From the NCBI GenBank assembly GCA_954871525.1, contig OX940870.1, forward strand, positions 7,843,501-7,907,500: a DNA stretch of 64,000 nt, given 5' to 3'. Source of the stretch: Parietaria judaica (Eukaryota > Streptophyta > Magnoliopsida > Rosales > Urticaceae). The notes under the pieces were generated by a model. The model was not told where the DNA came from and did no database searches. It saw nothing but the letters and a program-made list of their open reading frames with translations. The position numbers and the translations under genes were made by a program. This document shows, in pieces, positions 45,197 to 56,785 of the stretch (position 1 is the stretch's first letter; every line of letters starts with the position of its first letter).

Positions 45197-46864
45197 TTCC
45201 AGATTTTGTTTTAATAGTTAACATTGTTGCTTTTGATGTATGCCTCTTAGTGTTTGATATTCTCTTTGACTTTCAGGTTTCGTTATAGCGTTGACCTCGA
45301 TTCATAACTTATGTTGCCGGCCGTCAGCATTTATTTATTTTTTTCACGCAATGATATTTGGCGTGTTTGATCCCATTCCTCAACCTTATGAATATAAAGA
45401 AATAGCTCAGTTACTTAGAAAAATTCATGCATGGACCATGTGACATCTCCACGCCAAGTTTGTAATGGAAGGACCTCGATATTTATTTAAGGGTTAAAAA
45501 TAGAGTGACAGAGAGTCAAGTTAAAAAAACTGTGGCAAAAGTTACCAAGTCTCACATTTAGAAAAAAAAAAATTAGATTTCCATCCACTTCACCTTAACT
45601 CCGTTAAGTGGTTTGTCAATTTTTTTACTTTTAAAAATATTTAATGAAAAAAAACATTAACTCCCCAGTTTTGCGGGAATTTTCAATTTCCGGGAAACTA
45701 TAAATAGAAGGTAGGACGGTTAGCTTGAATTCACAAATTTCCACTTCCGGTGACAAAATGTACGATTTCCTTTTGAACTCCGTAACTTCTGTTCCGGGTA
45801 GCTTTTTCGAATTTCGTTTTTTGCATCGCGTTCGTTATTTTGTTACCTAACTTCACTGTTTCACGAGTCTCGCCTAAATCTTCGAAAAAACGAAGTTTTG
45901 GAGTCGAAATCCAAAACGGAGAGACTTTCTCTCTCTAGAACCCGCAAGCCCAAATGGAGAACTTCGCCGTCTCTTCCTCACCGGAATCTGCCGGAGAAGA
46001 CCACCACCGTGACCGGCTCGGTGTGGCGAGCACGGAGGGGTCGGTGGTGACCGTCGACGAGGCGGAGGAGCACTGGGGCTCGCGTTTGGCTCCGTGTGGG
46101 TCGGGCAAGCTCGAGCTCGCTCGCTCGTGGCGGCGTCGTGGGCTCTGTCGCCGGCGATGGGTGCTCGCAGGAGGATCGGGGCTCGAGGGCGACCGGATCT
46201 GCGTCGGTGGAGCACGTCGGCGAAGGAGGAGGAGCTCGGCCAAGCTCGGGCGCGTGTGGTTCTAGTTCTCAATTCCGCCGGGGGCGAGCTCTCCGTGGCC
46301 GGTGCTGCGGGGATCGCCGTCGATGGCAACGGGTGGCGGTGCGACGGGAGGACCCGGGCGAGCGGGTCTGGGCCGGTGTCGAGCGGGTCTTGCGCTCCTT
46401 GCTGGGCCTCCGGGTTTTCCGGTTGTCCCATCTTATGGTAGATGCGGTTTTCATGTTTAAAAGTAGGGTATTCGATTTTCATTATAAAATTACCGAAATG
46501 CAATATTTAGTATGTTATTTTACAAAAATTACACCGAATATCCATTTATTCACCCAAACAAGACTACTATTACAGAAAGCAGATTACACTACAGTTTAAA
46601 TGACAATCAAGTTTGCCAGTCTTAAACTTAGTTAAAACGACAAGCAAAACTGTGCTCTCGGTTAAGAGTGTTAAAAAAAAAAACTTCAAACAGCAGGCAA
46701 AAACACTGTCGTTTAAAATTAATCCAAAATTATCTAAATGCCGCGGCAAATATTGTGAAAACTGCGGCTTCCTGCGTTTAAACGACCATAATTTTCTTTG
46801 TCGTATTTAAAAGCTTGTCGTTCATTTTGCCATCGTAAAAGAAGAAGTTAATAATCTCTTCGTT
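45197..46864. other. Intergenic with a GC-rich island of unknown origin
   Basis: The 3' region of kinase copy 2 is followed by AT-rich DNA. A plant-type TATA box (CTATAAATAG, about 45699) precedes a GC-rich block at 45940-46440 that is open in several frames on both strands. The plus-strand ORF from 45954 (103 codons) and minus-strand ORF 45874-46503 (209 codons) have low-complexity composition and no domain I recognise. I treat the block as transposon- or leader-like DNA, not as a supported gene. Motifs ACGACAAG and GTTTAAA recur at 46590-46830. Confidence 0.45.
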
Positions 46865-47921
46865 GTGCTTCCTCCCTCGACTCGACTCTTTCTTTGGTTC
46901 ACCGCTGGGAATTCGCTCACTCCTCCGACGGGAAGATCTTCGCCGCAGGGCAACTCCTCCGTCGACTTTATAACTCTCTCTCCCCTTCTCAGACCTTTCA
47001 TTTCATCACGCTTCTCTTCCTTTGATCGTCCTCACCGATCTCACTCGCTCTTTCCAGGTCCATTAAGCTGTTTCGTTTTTTTTTTTTTTTTTTTAATTTC
47101 CAAGCTTGTCTGCGATGGATCTTCCTTAACGCACTGCATGAGTTCACTCGCCTCTCGTGTCCTACTATGCATCCATGCTTGTGTTCATCTTCGGTTTTAT
47201 ATTATTCGACGTCGATTTCAGAGCTAATTACTGCTGCTTTTTCTTCGTTTCTTGGTTTTTGTTTTGTTTTTGGGTTTAACTTTTTTTTCTGATGAAGTGT
47301 TTTCGTTTTGTGATGATGGTGTAATTGTTTAAAGAAAAAGCGTTTTTAATCTGTAGATAGTAAGTATCTATATAATATATACGAACGAACTCTGTTTTGG
47401 CTCCATTTATTCACAGGGCTGCTGATCAAGAACTCATATCTCATCACATAATGATAGAAGTGCAATGCAAGGGAGCCCGCCAATGGTTGGTCTTCTTGGG
47501 GTGGCTTTAATCAGGAACCCGCCTTCGGTTTCCGAAGAAGTCAACGAGTTTTGCAGTGCCCTGAGCGGCAAGAGACCTGGAAAGAGCGAGTTGAGACTGC
47601 GGGAGAGGGCCGCCTGATTGAGGCTTACCCTCTTGTTCATGGAGAGCCGCGTCGGAGTTTTGACGAAGGTATTATAAAATTATCTTCTCTCTGCTGATTG
47701 TTTGTGATGTTGATTTTGTGTTCTAGATAGTTAAGAAAATGATTTTTTATTTGATTTTTTTAAACGATTGGGAGATTGATTTTTTACAAGGTTTGTGTAT
47801 TTATTTTCATCAATGGTAGTAGTAGATCTAGCCAGAACTATAAAGCTATTGGATTTGTACATCAATAATATTGGACTTATGAATAAATTGTTTGGTTCGG
47901 GAATCATAAGATGGTAAAGAA
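46865..47921 (+). pseudogene. Gene fragment resembling the 5' end of acetyl-CoA carboxylase (ACC1)
   Basis: The CT-rich leader at 46865-47060 looks like a plant 5'-UTR with a splice donor near 47057. A piece at about 47480-47600 reads MVGLLGVALIRN, then PSVSEEVNEFCSALSGKRP, which resembles the N-terminus of plant cytosolic homomeric acetyl-CoA carboxylase just before its conserved IHSILIANNG segment. Here the homology stops: the next bases do not encode that segment, and a frame change gives ETWKERVETAGEGRLIEAYP, then a GT splice-like site near 47668. I do not recognise this second piece. No biotin carboxylase domain is present. The match is short and from memory. Confidence 0.4.
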
Positions 47922-48333
47922 CTTACACAAATCTTAGATGATATAGACTTTCCTATCTGTCATTTTTATAGAGAAATCTTAGATGATATAAACTTTCCTA
48001 TCTGTCATTTTTATAGAGAGGGAAATAAAGTTGCAGATGCTTTGACTCGTATTGGTTCTGAAAGGAGTGATATTTTGTTCACCAATTCTAACCATCTTCC
48101 AGGTCCTATTAAAGGTTTGTTTAGATTAGACAAGATGGGTACCGCTTATATGAGACATGTCTAAGATATTATGTTAGTCTTGTTAGTTTCTGATTGTTTT
48201 GTCTTTAGGTTTAAGTTGATTTTTGTAAGTTCTACCATGTTACCACGGTCTTCCTCCGCCATAAGTGAGGGTAATATTAATAATTTTTAGACGGGGTCAC
48301 GACACAAGTGACTACCGGCTATTCCTTAAAAAA
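47922..48333 (+). mobile_element. 5'-truncated LINE with RNase H tail, 412 bp
   Basis: A 14-bp target duplication AAGATGGTAAAGAA lies at 47908-47921 and 48334-48347. The right end is a short A-run (TTAAAAAAAA), as expected for target-primed insertion. One frame reads CHFYREGNKVADALTRIGSE, the C-terminal RNase H-like (RVT_3) motif of plant LINEs, followed by about 40 more codons and a stop, then a 3'-UTR. The first part contains a 45-bp tandem duplication (copies at about 47931 and 47976). Confidence 0.9.
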
Positions 48334-48957
48334 AAGATGGTAAAGAAAGAAAACTCTTGGTTTAATTGAGTTGATCATTTTAGGGTCTTTGTTATATTTT
48401 CTTTTTTGGGAAATTATAGTTCAGATTAATAGATTTATGCAACTTTATTTTTCGGTTTTAATGTTTGCTCATGTTTCAGGTTCGAAGCTGAGAATGTAAT
48501 ATGTAACAGAAACGGCACCTCTAAAAGGTCGTCATTCAGTTCTCGTTTTTTGTTCAGATTTATCTTTCGCGATGATGAATCAGTTTTCCTTTTGGAATGG
48601 TGCGTTAGTTCATGTTCATCAGGGAAATAGTGAAAAAATAGTGACAATATATTGTGCATTAGTGGCTGATTCAAATTTTAGAGCCATATTCCGAGTCCTT
48701 TAAAAAATTTGGCCGATGATTTTAACTAAATATTTAGACAAGCTTATGTCCGAAATACAGTGTAGACAACCTAATCTTCTCTATGAGGCCTTCCCAGATT
48801 TTTATTCTTGATCTATTTTGTATTTTTCCAATCTTTTGAAAGGTTGAATGATAATAAAAAATGCATAGTTCAGATGAATTTCTGTGATTTGTGATTAACA
48901 TTGGCTTCTTTTATGAAGAAATTCTTGCTCGCTCATTGTTTGATATGTTTTCTAGTG

Positions 48958-49585
48958 TAGCACTAAAAAGGCTTGGAGTTAAAGGCGTGGAAATCAGAAA
49001 GCCCGAGCAGCTCTGCGTCGCTCATAATTCCCGGTGGCGATTGTAGCACCATGGCCAAGCTCGCCAAGGTACTATAACTTGGTCTCTCTCTCTCTATAAA
49101 TATATATATATAGCTTAATTATATAATTTAAACAATCTTACTTGCAAAACAATTTCATATGTTGGTTAATATTCTGGTCGATTTGTGGAATTTGAAAAGG
49201 AGATTATCTCATTTTGTGACACTTTTGAAAAAAGTTTGGTTCTTTAGTAATTTATGTTTTTTTCTTGTTATGTGTTCATTCTCAAAATTGGTTACTTTTT
49301 GTTTCGGAAGCTTATGACCAGTTTCCGGCGTTGCGGGATTTCGTTAAGAATGAAAAACCCATTTGGGGGACTTGTACAGGGCTTATGTTCTTGGCGAACG
49401 ACGCGGGGGTCGGTTTTTGCGTTTACGAGATGTATTTTATTTTTTTTCTAGATACTATTACTCTAGGTTTTTTATGTATGGTATGTATTTTCAGGGAAAT
49501 TATAAGAGGCCAGCCGCTGATCGGAAGCTTAGATTGCACAGTGAACTATGAAGGTGCGCTCGTGGATTGTAATACTGCTAAGTGA
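48958..49585 (+). pseudogene. PDX2: PDX2 (pyridoxal 5'-phosphate synthase glutaminase) fragment
   Basis: Two exon-like pieces match plant PDX2, the class-I glutaminase that supplies ammonia to PDX1 in vitamin B6 synthesis. Piece 1 (48958-49068) reads LKRLGVKGVEIRKPEQL, then after a frameshift SLIIPGGDCSTMAKLAK. The normal GGES oxyanion-loop motif is GGDC here. Piece 2 (about 49309-49420) reads FPALRDFVKNEKPIWGTCTG, with the catalytic Cys of GTC kept, and LMFLANDAG. A third short piece near 49505-49555 reads GQPLIGSLDCTVNYEGA. The N-terminal VGVLALQGSFNEH part and the whole C-terminal half with the catalytic His/Glu are missing. It cannot encode an active enzyme. Confidence 0.85.
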
Positions 49586-52160
49586 TTTAATTGTTTGAGA
49601 TTGTGAATACTCTTAGGCTTGTTTGAATGAGTTCGATTTTTATATGTTCTATTTAATATGTGCTGATAAGGTTTTGAAATGTTAATTTAAATTAGAGCTA
49701 TAAATGTGTAACGGTATATGTTTGGGTATATTAAGTAGTTTCACTTAATGTATTAAAGTATGTTATTGTTTCGTAATAAATATGTTACCCTATATGTTCG
49801 ATAATTTTAATTTTAATTATAAGTTTTCTATAAATGGATTAATGGTATAAATTCGATAATTTTAATTTTAATTATAAGTTTCTATAAATGGATTAATGGT
49901 ATAAAATTTGGATTATAGGTTTAAATGACGCCGAGAAAGCGTAGTAGAGGCTTATCTTTGAGCATCTACTATGTTTTTTCTTTTTCTTTTTATGCTTAGT
50001 TCAAGTTTGGACGACAAGCATTTGCCTATTTGATTGTCGTTTAAACCAAGTTTTGTACTGGTGTATTGCCGGAAAAAAAAAAAAAAAAAATTGTAATATC
50101 TTAAGCTTGTCAAACATAAGTTGATCTTATCTGATTTAATTTGAACGTTATCTAATGTAATTTGGACCTTATAAGAACCAAAAGAGGTTATAACTAGTAA
50201 ATAGAACATCTCACCTTTCAGTACCAATACAAATAAAACATTTGCAACTTTATTTTTTCTCCATAAAAATACAATGCAATAATTCATATAAACTTATGTT
50301 ATAATTTTTTTTATTCACTAGGTTACTTTTACAATCTACCATATTACTTTTTATTTTTATTGCACGTATATGTATTATATCTTCTTCGTTTTTACTTTTT
50401 ATGCTGTTATTTATTTATTTGTATTATATTATTTGAAAACGACAAGAAACAGGTTAGGCGACAGGAAAATATAAATAACTTGACAAACAACAGTAAAAAA
50501 AAATCCCTTAAGAAACTAAAATGTTTTACTCTCGTTTATTATGATGTTCAATTCATGTCGATATCAGTTTCTTGTCGTTTGTATTTATACAGCTTAACAG
50601 TTTCATCCAATGTTCTCAATTTCGATATCACGCCATTTCGCTCCTTCCATTTTATGAGAATGCCTCATGTTGATGAAAATATTGACGTGCATGTCTCGCG
50701 CCGATGGAAATTTTGGTGTCTCACCAAACTCGGATTGTCTTGTTGCTTGAAATTGTTGTGAAATCATGTCTTGTCAAGTCTCGTAGGCGTAGGCGAGGTG
50801 TTGCACATCGTCGATGAGAGCTCGCCGTGTTGGATACCTTGATGCTGAATCGGTCACGCCTTGATGAGGATGTCGTCAATGACTAAGTCAAAGAGGGGTT
50901 GTCGTCGCTGGGGGAGCTCGCCTTGGCGAGGAGGTCGTCTGGAGAGCTTGCCTTAGCGAGGGAGTTGTAGACGCCTTCCACGGTCTCCGTCTAGGGTCGC
51001 CTTGAACCTTCTAAGACCGTTCTCGCCTCGCCGGATTCCTTTCGAGGTCATCGTCAAGGGTCCTTTAAGGTTGTCGTTAGTCTCTGGACTCCGTATTTTA
51101 AGTTTCGTGTTTTGGGCCTCGCCCGATGAGCTCAGACTTGTCTTGACTCGGGTGAAAGGGCCTTGACTTTAGCACTTTTGATCCCATGTTTTTAACTAAC
51201 TTAAAAAAAAAATACACATAACATCTATTAATTTAAAAATGAAATTGAGACCAAAAACAACAAACACGCAACAGAGAGAAAGTAGCAAAAGCGATTTCAT
51301 GGCATTGTGTATGATAAACTATTTTAATATTGCTATATTCGTCCCATGCGTTTCTTTTGCCATGAATTAAGTAGTAACAGACTAACAGTTGCCATAAAAT
51401 ACAAAGCAACTTGGTCTCTACCACTTTAACTCAATTTGTGTTAAGGGTGCACATCGAAAAGGTATTTCATACGTTTATCCCTGATAAAGAAAAAGACAGT
51501 TGCGATGAGTGAAATAAATACACTTGCAAAAATGAAAATGATATAAAAATAAAAATAAAAGAGAATAGTGAGATAGAACATGGGAAGTAATGGGTGGGGT
51601 ATGAATTTTGAGAGGTGAGCATCGATAATAATGCAGATATTCCCGAGAAAATGGTTGGGCCATGTGAGATTGAGTCTATTACAACATGGTCATGTGCTTG
51701 CAACATGGAACAACCTTTTCATAAATTATGTTTTGGATAATATGGTAAAAGTATTCAAATTGTAATCAACAACATCGATGTGTACTAATATTTTAATTTT
51801 TGTTGAATAAAACATAAATTAGACGATTTTTCGTTTAAAAAAATACTAACTCTATAAAATTTATTCTAATTTTTATATTATAATTATTTGTTTCAATTAT
51901 ATGGATCTTCCTTCTATAAGCGTTTTTTTATCATCATTTTTATACTTATTGACTTTGGATATTTTATCATTATTTTCCACTTTAAGATCTCGCCTCAATG
52001 TGTCAATTATCCTTTTAATTAAACTTTAATACTTTTACCGTTATTATTCCAATTTATCTATGGGTTTAAGCTTTAAATTATAAATTCCGTGCATTGCCGT
52101 GCAATTCAACCTCCTCTCTCTCTATATATATATATATTGCTTGGCATCCATGCATGTACT
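49586..52160. other. Intergenic; includes a GC-rich transposon-like stretch
   Basis: A 54-bp tandem duplication lies at 49798-49905. At 50432-50590 an inverted repeat ACGACAAGAAAC/GTTTCTTGTCGT flanks about 110 bp. The 50770-51180 stretch is clearly less AT-rich (repeated CTCGCC, GGCGAGG and GTCGTC motifs) and looks like degenerate transposon DNA, but neither ends nor domains were found. Confidence 0.5.
49798..49905. repeat. 54-bp tandem duplication
   Basis: Copies begin TTCGATAATTTTAATTTTAA at 49798 and 49852. Both continue to AAATGGATTAATGGTATA. Non-coding. Confidence 0.9.
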
Positions 52161-52169
52161 CTTATACTC

Positions 52170-52366
52170 CAAAATAGACCATTGTAGACTGATATTAAAT
52201 TTCTCGAATATCCATCGGCATATCCATCGAAATTTTTTTTTCGAGGATATGCGAAACGATATATCCATCGGCATATCCATCGATTTACCTATGAGATACC
52301 AATCGACAAGCGATATATCTGTAAAATGAAAAGTGTGAAACGACATCGGCAAGCGGTATTTAAAAT
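52170..52366. mobile_element. Possible small hAT-like element, 197 bp
   Basis: An identical 9-mer CTTATACTC lies at 52161-52169 and 52367-52375 and could be a target duplication (8 or 9 bp). The interior has the direct repeat ATATCCATCGGCATATCCAT at about 52208 and 52261 and an end resembling GGTATTTAAAATC. Clear terminal inverted repeats were not found. Confidence 0.4.
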
Positions 52367-52375
52367 CTTATACTC

Positions 52376-54057
52376 ATCCCAATTGGCATCTTTTAATTCG
52401 GCTCATGTTTAATTAGTTGCTAAGAATTAATGACTATGATGCATTAAGCATAATATAATTAACAACGCGTGATAATATAATATTTCATCATGATATGACT
52501 AATGGTATTTTTATTGAAAGAAAAAAAAAAAGAGGAAATTTAGAGTTGCATGTGAAGAAGTTGATGCCTGCACATGCACACTACACATATCGTTGTCTCT
52601 ATCACGCATTGCTTTCTCTCTCTCATAATTCTAACGCACTCTCTCTCACTCTTTAGATTTTGTAGATTTATATGATTATGATGTAATGTAACATTATTGG
52701 GTTCTAGGTAAAACTATAGTACTAGGGTAAAAATGGACTTTCAGATCTTTACAAAGTGATCCAGAGTCCAGATTATAGTTTATTTTCTTTAAATGATGTA
52801 ATATAATTTATGGAAATCGAACTTGCACAATATATTCTTCTTTATCTTTTCAAAATAATTATTTAAAAAATTAAATTTTAGGCATCAGTCAAGAAAGAAT
52901 TTTACATACGAGAGATCAACTCACTGCAAATGACAGACAAAGGATGTGATACTCTCTAGACAAGTTACGAGCAACTGCATTTGCAAATTTCAGAATAAAA
53001 TCAAAACACATTTAGAAAAAGTGTTCTAATCATTTCAACCAATATAGTCTAGCTCATGATATACTAGGACCGGAATAAAGACCATTTAATTTTTTCCACC
53101 TTAGTCTAAAAAAGAGCTAATTTGAGGCTTAAGGTTTTAACTTCACGAATAGAGAAATCTCTACGTTGAAAACCGCGTGAAGGTAAGGATGCTTTTATAC
53201 TAATCTTAAGCCAACGGTCGGCTTGTGCTTACTTGCACACAATTTTTGAGGCTCAATTCCATCACCATCCCCCGAACCCTTGCAAGTCGCACAACCCTCA
53301 ACATATCGTGTTGAACCTTTCACGCCACACCAACGAACCCGACAAAATAAGCTTCTTAGGAACTCGAACAACCAAACAACATGATCATTTAAAGGTTCGA
53401 ACCTTTTTATATTTTTCAACATTGTTGCGCAAAATCGCACTCAAAGAAACATGAGCAATAATTTCTACTTCTCTATTAAACGAAGCACCATGTATAGGCA
53501 ATATGGACATGTTAAGTAAGAAGGTCAGCTACAGTGAAAAGATCATTCTTTTAACACTTCACGTAAGATTATAAAATATTAATATAGAATAGAGTATTCT
53601 CATGTTGGAATATATAGAGTATTCTCATGATAATTGATAACATTATAAAATATTAATTGAAATAACAAAAAAGAGAGTCGAGTTTTTAAAGTGTGGTGGT
53701 AGTCTTCTAAAAGAGTTGAAATCCCACCCAAATTTTGAAGCTTGCTTCGAATTGACTTTAAAAAAAATTGTTTTACTTCAAATTATATTTATGATCGGCA
53801 CTCTCGCACAATGTAGACCCCAAAAGTTATATGCTAATATAAAGATAAATTTGTTTGTATTGAACAACCGGGCATTCATTAAGGTATTTGACAAATAATA
53901 AATGGAGTATCGCATTTTGAAATTCTTATAACGAAAATCGAATATCATATTTTAATAAATGAAAATTTCATCTACCGTAATAATTAGTATTCGGTTTCAG
54001 CTGCGGTATTATCAGTTTTCTTTTTATCACATATATTGCTTTTAAGATTCACTACAC
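52376..54057. other. Intergenic, AT-rich
   Basis: No gene recognised. ORFs near 53195-53454 on both strands lack known domains. The local GC content there is slightly raised, perhaps old transposon DNA. Confidence 0.55.
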
Positions 54058-54062
54058 ATGAC

Positions 54063-54817
54063 TGTTGAGGGTAAAAATACCAACAAACAGTCACGAGGAT
54101 TAACTCCCTGAGTTTATCGAAAGTATTTCAGATTTTTCCTCTTTTAGTGTTAAGAATCAGTAAATGAGAATGATAAAAAATGCTATGAATTCTTCTTGTA
54201 TTCTTCTATTGATTAACTTCGGTCTACAGGTTTCTGAATACAAATTCTTTCTTTCTATTCTTTTCTCTCTTGGGAATATTCAGGATTCGATCCTTTACAA
54301 TGGTCGTTTCTCTTTCTATTTATAGGCGAGTTGCCCTAGCTACGGCTCGGTTCCCTTGGTTGATTCTCATGTGGTCCCTTTTCTGAAAAGTATTGTGGTC
54401 CTCACTAACATTCTCTGCAAGAGCAAGAAGACGCACTCCCACTAACGTTGTCGCCTGCCACGCTCTGAGGGCATCCCGCTCAGGTAGTGCGCGTACGGAC
54501 CCCTTTGGTCAGTTTCGTTGACCATCTCTTTGTTGTATTTAATGTGGTCAAGACGTACACTTCCGACGCGCCTTGGCTCTCTCTTTGGCTCTTTGAACTT
54601 CTCATCCGAGCGGCTTCTTCGATTGTCCTCCTCGAACCTGCTTCTCCGAGCATCTTCTCCGAGGAGCACCCTCAGACGCTCTCCTTGGGGACGCTTTCCC
54701 GAGCACCTTCCTCGGAACGGGATACTTCCTCGTTCCTTTTCCTCCATTTTACGTCGTTCTTAGGATAAACGACACGAATAGTGTTAAGGAGGGATTGGAC
54801 GAAATCCGACCTTAACA
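54063..54817 (-). mobile_element. Solo LTR of a retrotransposon, 755 bp
   Basis: A perfect 5-bp duplication ATGAC lies at 54058-54062 and 54818-54822. The ends are TGTTGAGG and CCTTAACA on the plus strand, a TG...CA pair with inverted ends. The minus strand has a TATA box CTATAAATAG (about 54328-54337) followed by an A-rich leader, so the LTR is in minus orientation. No internal region or second LTR is beside it, consistent with recombination between two LTRs. ORFs at 54442-54768 are accidental. Confidence 0.88.
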
Positions 54818-54822
54818 ATGAC

Positions 54823-55423
54823 TATCTTACAAAGAAGTAATGATGTCCCAAAATACATGAGTAATACTGATAGAGTTCTTATAAGTCCATCCAAGACTAC
54901 AACATTAAAGCAATAAGTGATAACTCAAAAAATGACTAATAGCGATAAATTGTAAGTTATAACTTCTATGTTCTAAGTTAAAACTTTTTAGCATTCACAA
55001 TTACATCAAACAATTCTTACCATCCACAACTACATTATTAAACAAGTATTGTCATATAATAATTGTTTGAAAGAGGAGTGGATAAAAAAATTTAGTTCGA
55101 CATCATGATAAGTATAGTTATTAGTTATTACCAATAAAAATATATAATATATGATTTAATTATAAAGCGGTATAACCAGGTATGCAATTGCGATTGCAAT
55201 TTTCAATTTATTTATCTATTATTATATTCATTTTTAATTGTTTTGATTCGGTTTCTAGTTTGATCGGTATTGATTTAATCGATTTTCAATAATAATAAAA
55301 AATCAGCTAATCTTTTTTTTTCACCCTTGAACTATCCTCTATGTTGAATGTCATTGTAAACTTTTGTCGGACCGTTAACTATTTAGCAGCTTGGGTCGTG
55401 TTCGGAAGTTGTTTCCAAAGTGA
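54823..55423. other. Intergenic, AT-rich
   Basis: Nothing recognisable between the solo LTR and the Mutator-like element. Confidence 0.6.
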
Positions 55424-56785
55424 ATATTTATTGGGCTCTTAAGGGTAATAGCCAATTTGAAACATAGATTTTGCGAAATAGTCAAACTTCGGTTAATTTT
55501 GTAAACTAACCAATTAACCATTTAAGTAAAATGCTAATTACATTCTTACCCTTAATAATTAAATACGAAATTAAAAATAAATAAAAATTAACAACGTAAT
55601 TTGTGGGTGATTAATCTGAAAAAAATAATTACATTAATTAAGAATAATCTCATTAATTAAGTATCGATATATTGATTGGAATTGGTATTTATTTGGTAAC
55701 AATAAATTTCAACCAATATTTGAATTTTAAAATATAAATTTGTATATGCATGTATATTTGGCGTTAAAGTAGGCATTAATTTGGGTATTCATAATTTGAG
55801 TTCCTATTTTGTAGTCTAATATATTTTCTAAATATTTATTATTTAAAAACAGTTGACAATTGAAACCTAACCTCATAAACACGTCAAATGACATGAGCTG
55901 CATTAACGTGAATTAACAACGTAGAAAAATATGTATGTTGCATTAACGTAAAATAGCAACGTGAATCAACGAACATTAACACAAATTAGCATGCATTAAC
56001 GTGAATTAAACCGAACATCAATGTGCATTAACATGAGTTAACATCGTGGACGAATCTGTGTTTCATCGAAGTGAATTAGCAACGTGAATTAACGAACATT
56101 ATGAACACGAGTTTTTTTTTTTTTTTTATCGGAGCAAGAATACTCGTCGTTGAGTAAAACATATTTGATAAAGTCATATTACAAACATTAATATGAATTC
56201 CTTGATCAAATTAACTATATTACAAACATTAACGCATGTACATTTTATGAATGGTTTATGAATTGACTAACAAGTGGCAAACTAATATCATGTACACCAA
56301 AATCAACACGCAAAATCAGTAAGCAAAAATACATTTCAAAATTCAAAAACAAAAGTTGAATAGTTTTCTCTACATTCACCGGCAACAAATGCACTCCTGA
56401 GTTTCGACGAACGACGATTTCAATCAATCCTCTGTCGGGGATTTGTTTTGAAAAAACACTACAAGAACCAACGATCAAACTATTAAGATAAACCTAAATA
56501 AACACGAATAATCCGAAATAAATACAAAACAAACGTGAATTAAAACGAATTAACACAATATTAACATGAATAAACTAGACGATAATAAGACACATTTTAA
56601 CCCGTTAAATTATGTTAATCCATCAACAACAATGATTCAGAATTCAGAAAAAATAAACACATAAAAGCGTATCTTAACAGAGACATTAACATGAATCAAC
56701 AGAAATCTGCCATGATTAAAGAACATTAAACAAGAATTAACACGAACTTACAGTTTTTGCCAATTATTCCTTCGCGAGTTCCACG

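Noticed and set aside
46590..50060. A Mutator-like element bracketing the gene-fragment mosaic
   Set aside because: The inverted similarity is only about 17 clear bases and I could not find a 9-bp target duplication, so I kept it as a hypothesis, not a feature.
53195..53454. Overlapping ORFs of 73-81 codons on both strands
   Set aside because: No domain, no promoter features, and mutual antisense overlap.
54442..54768. Arg/Glu-rich ORFs inside the solo LTR
   Set aside because: They lie wholly inside a delimited 755-bp LTR and have no known domain.
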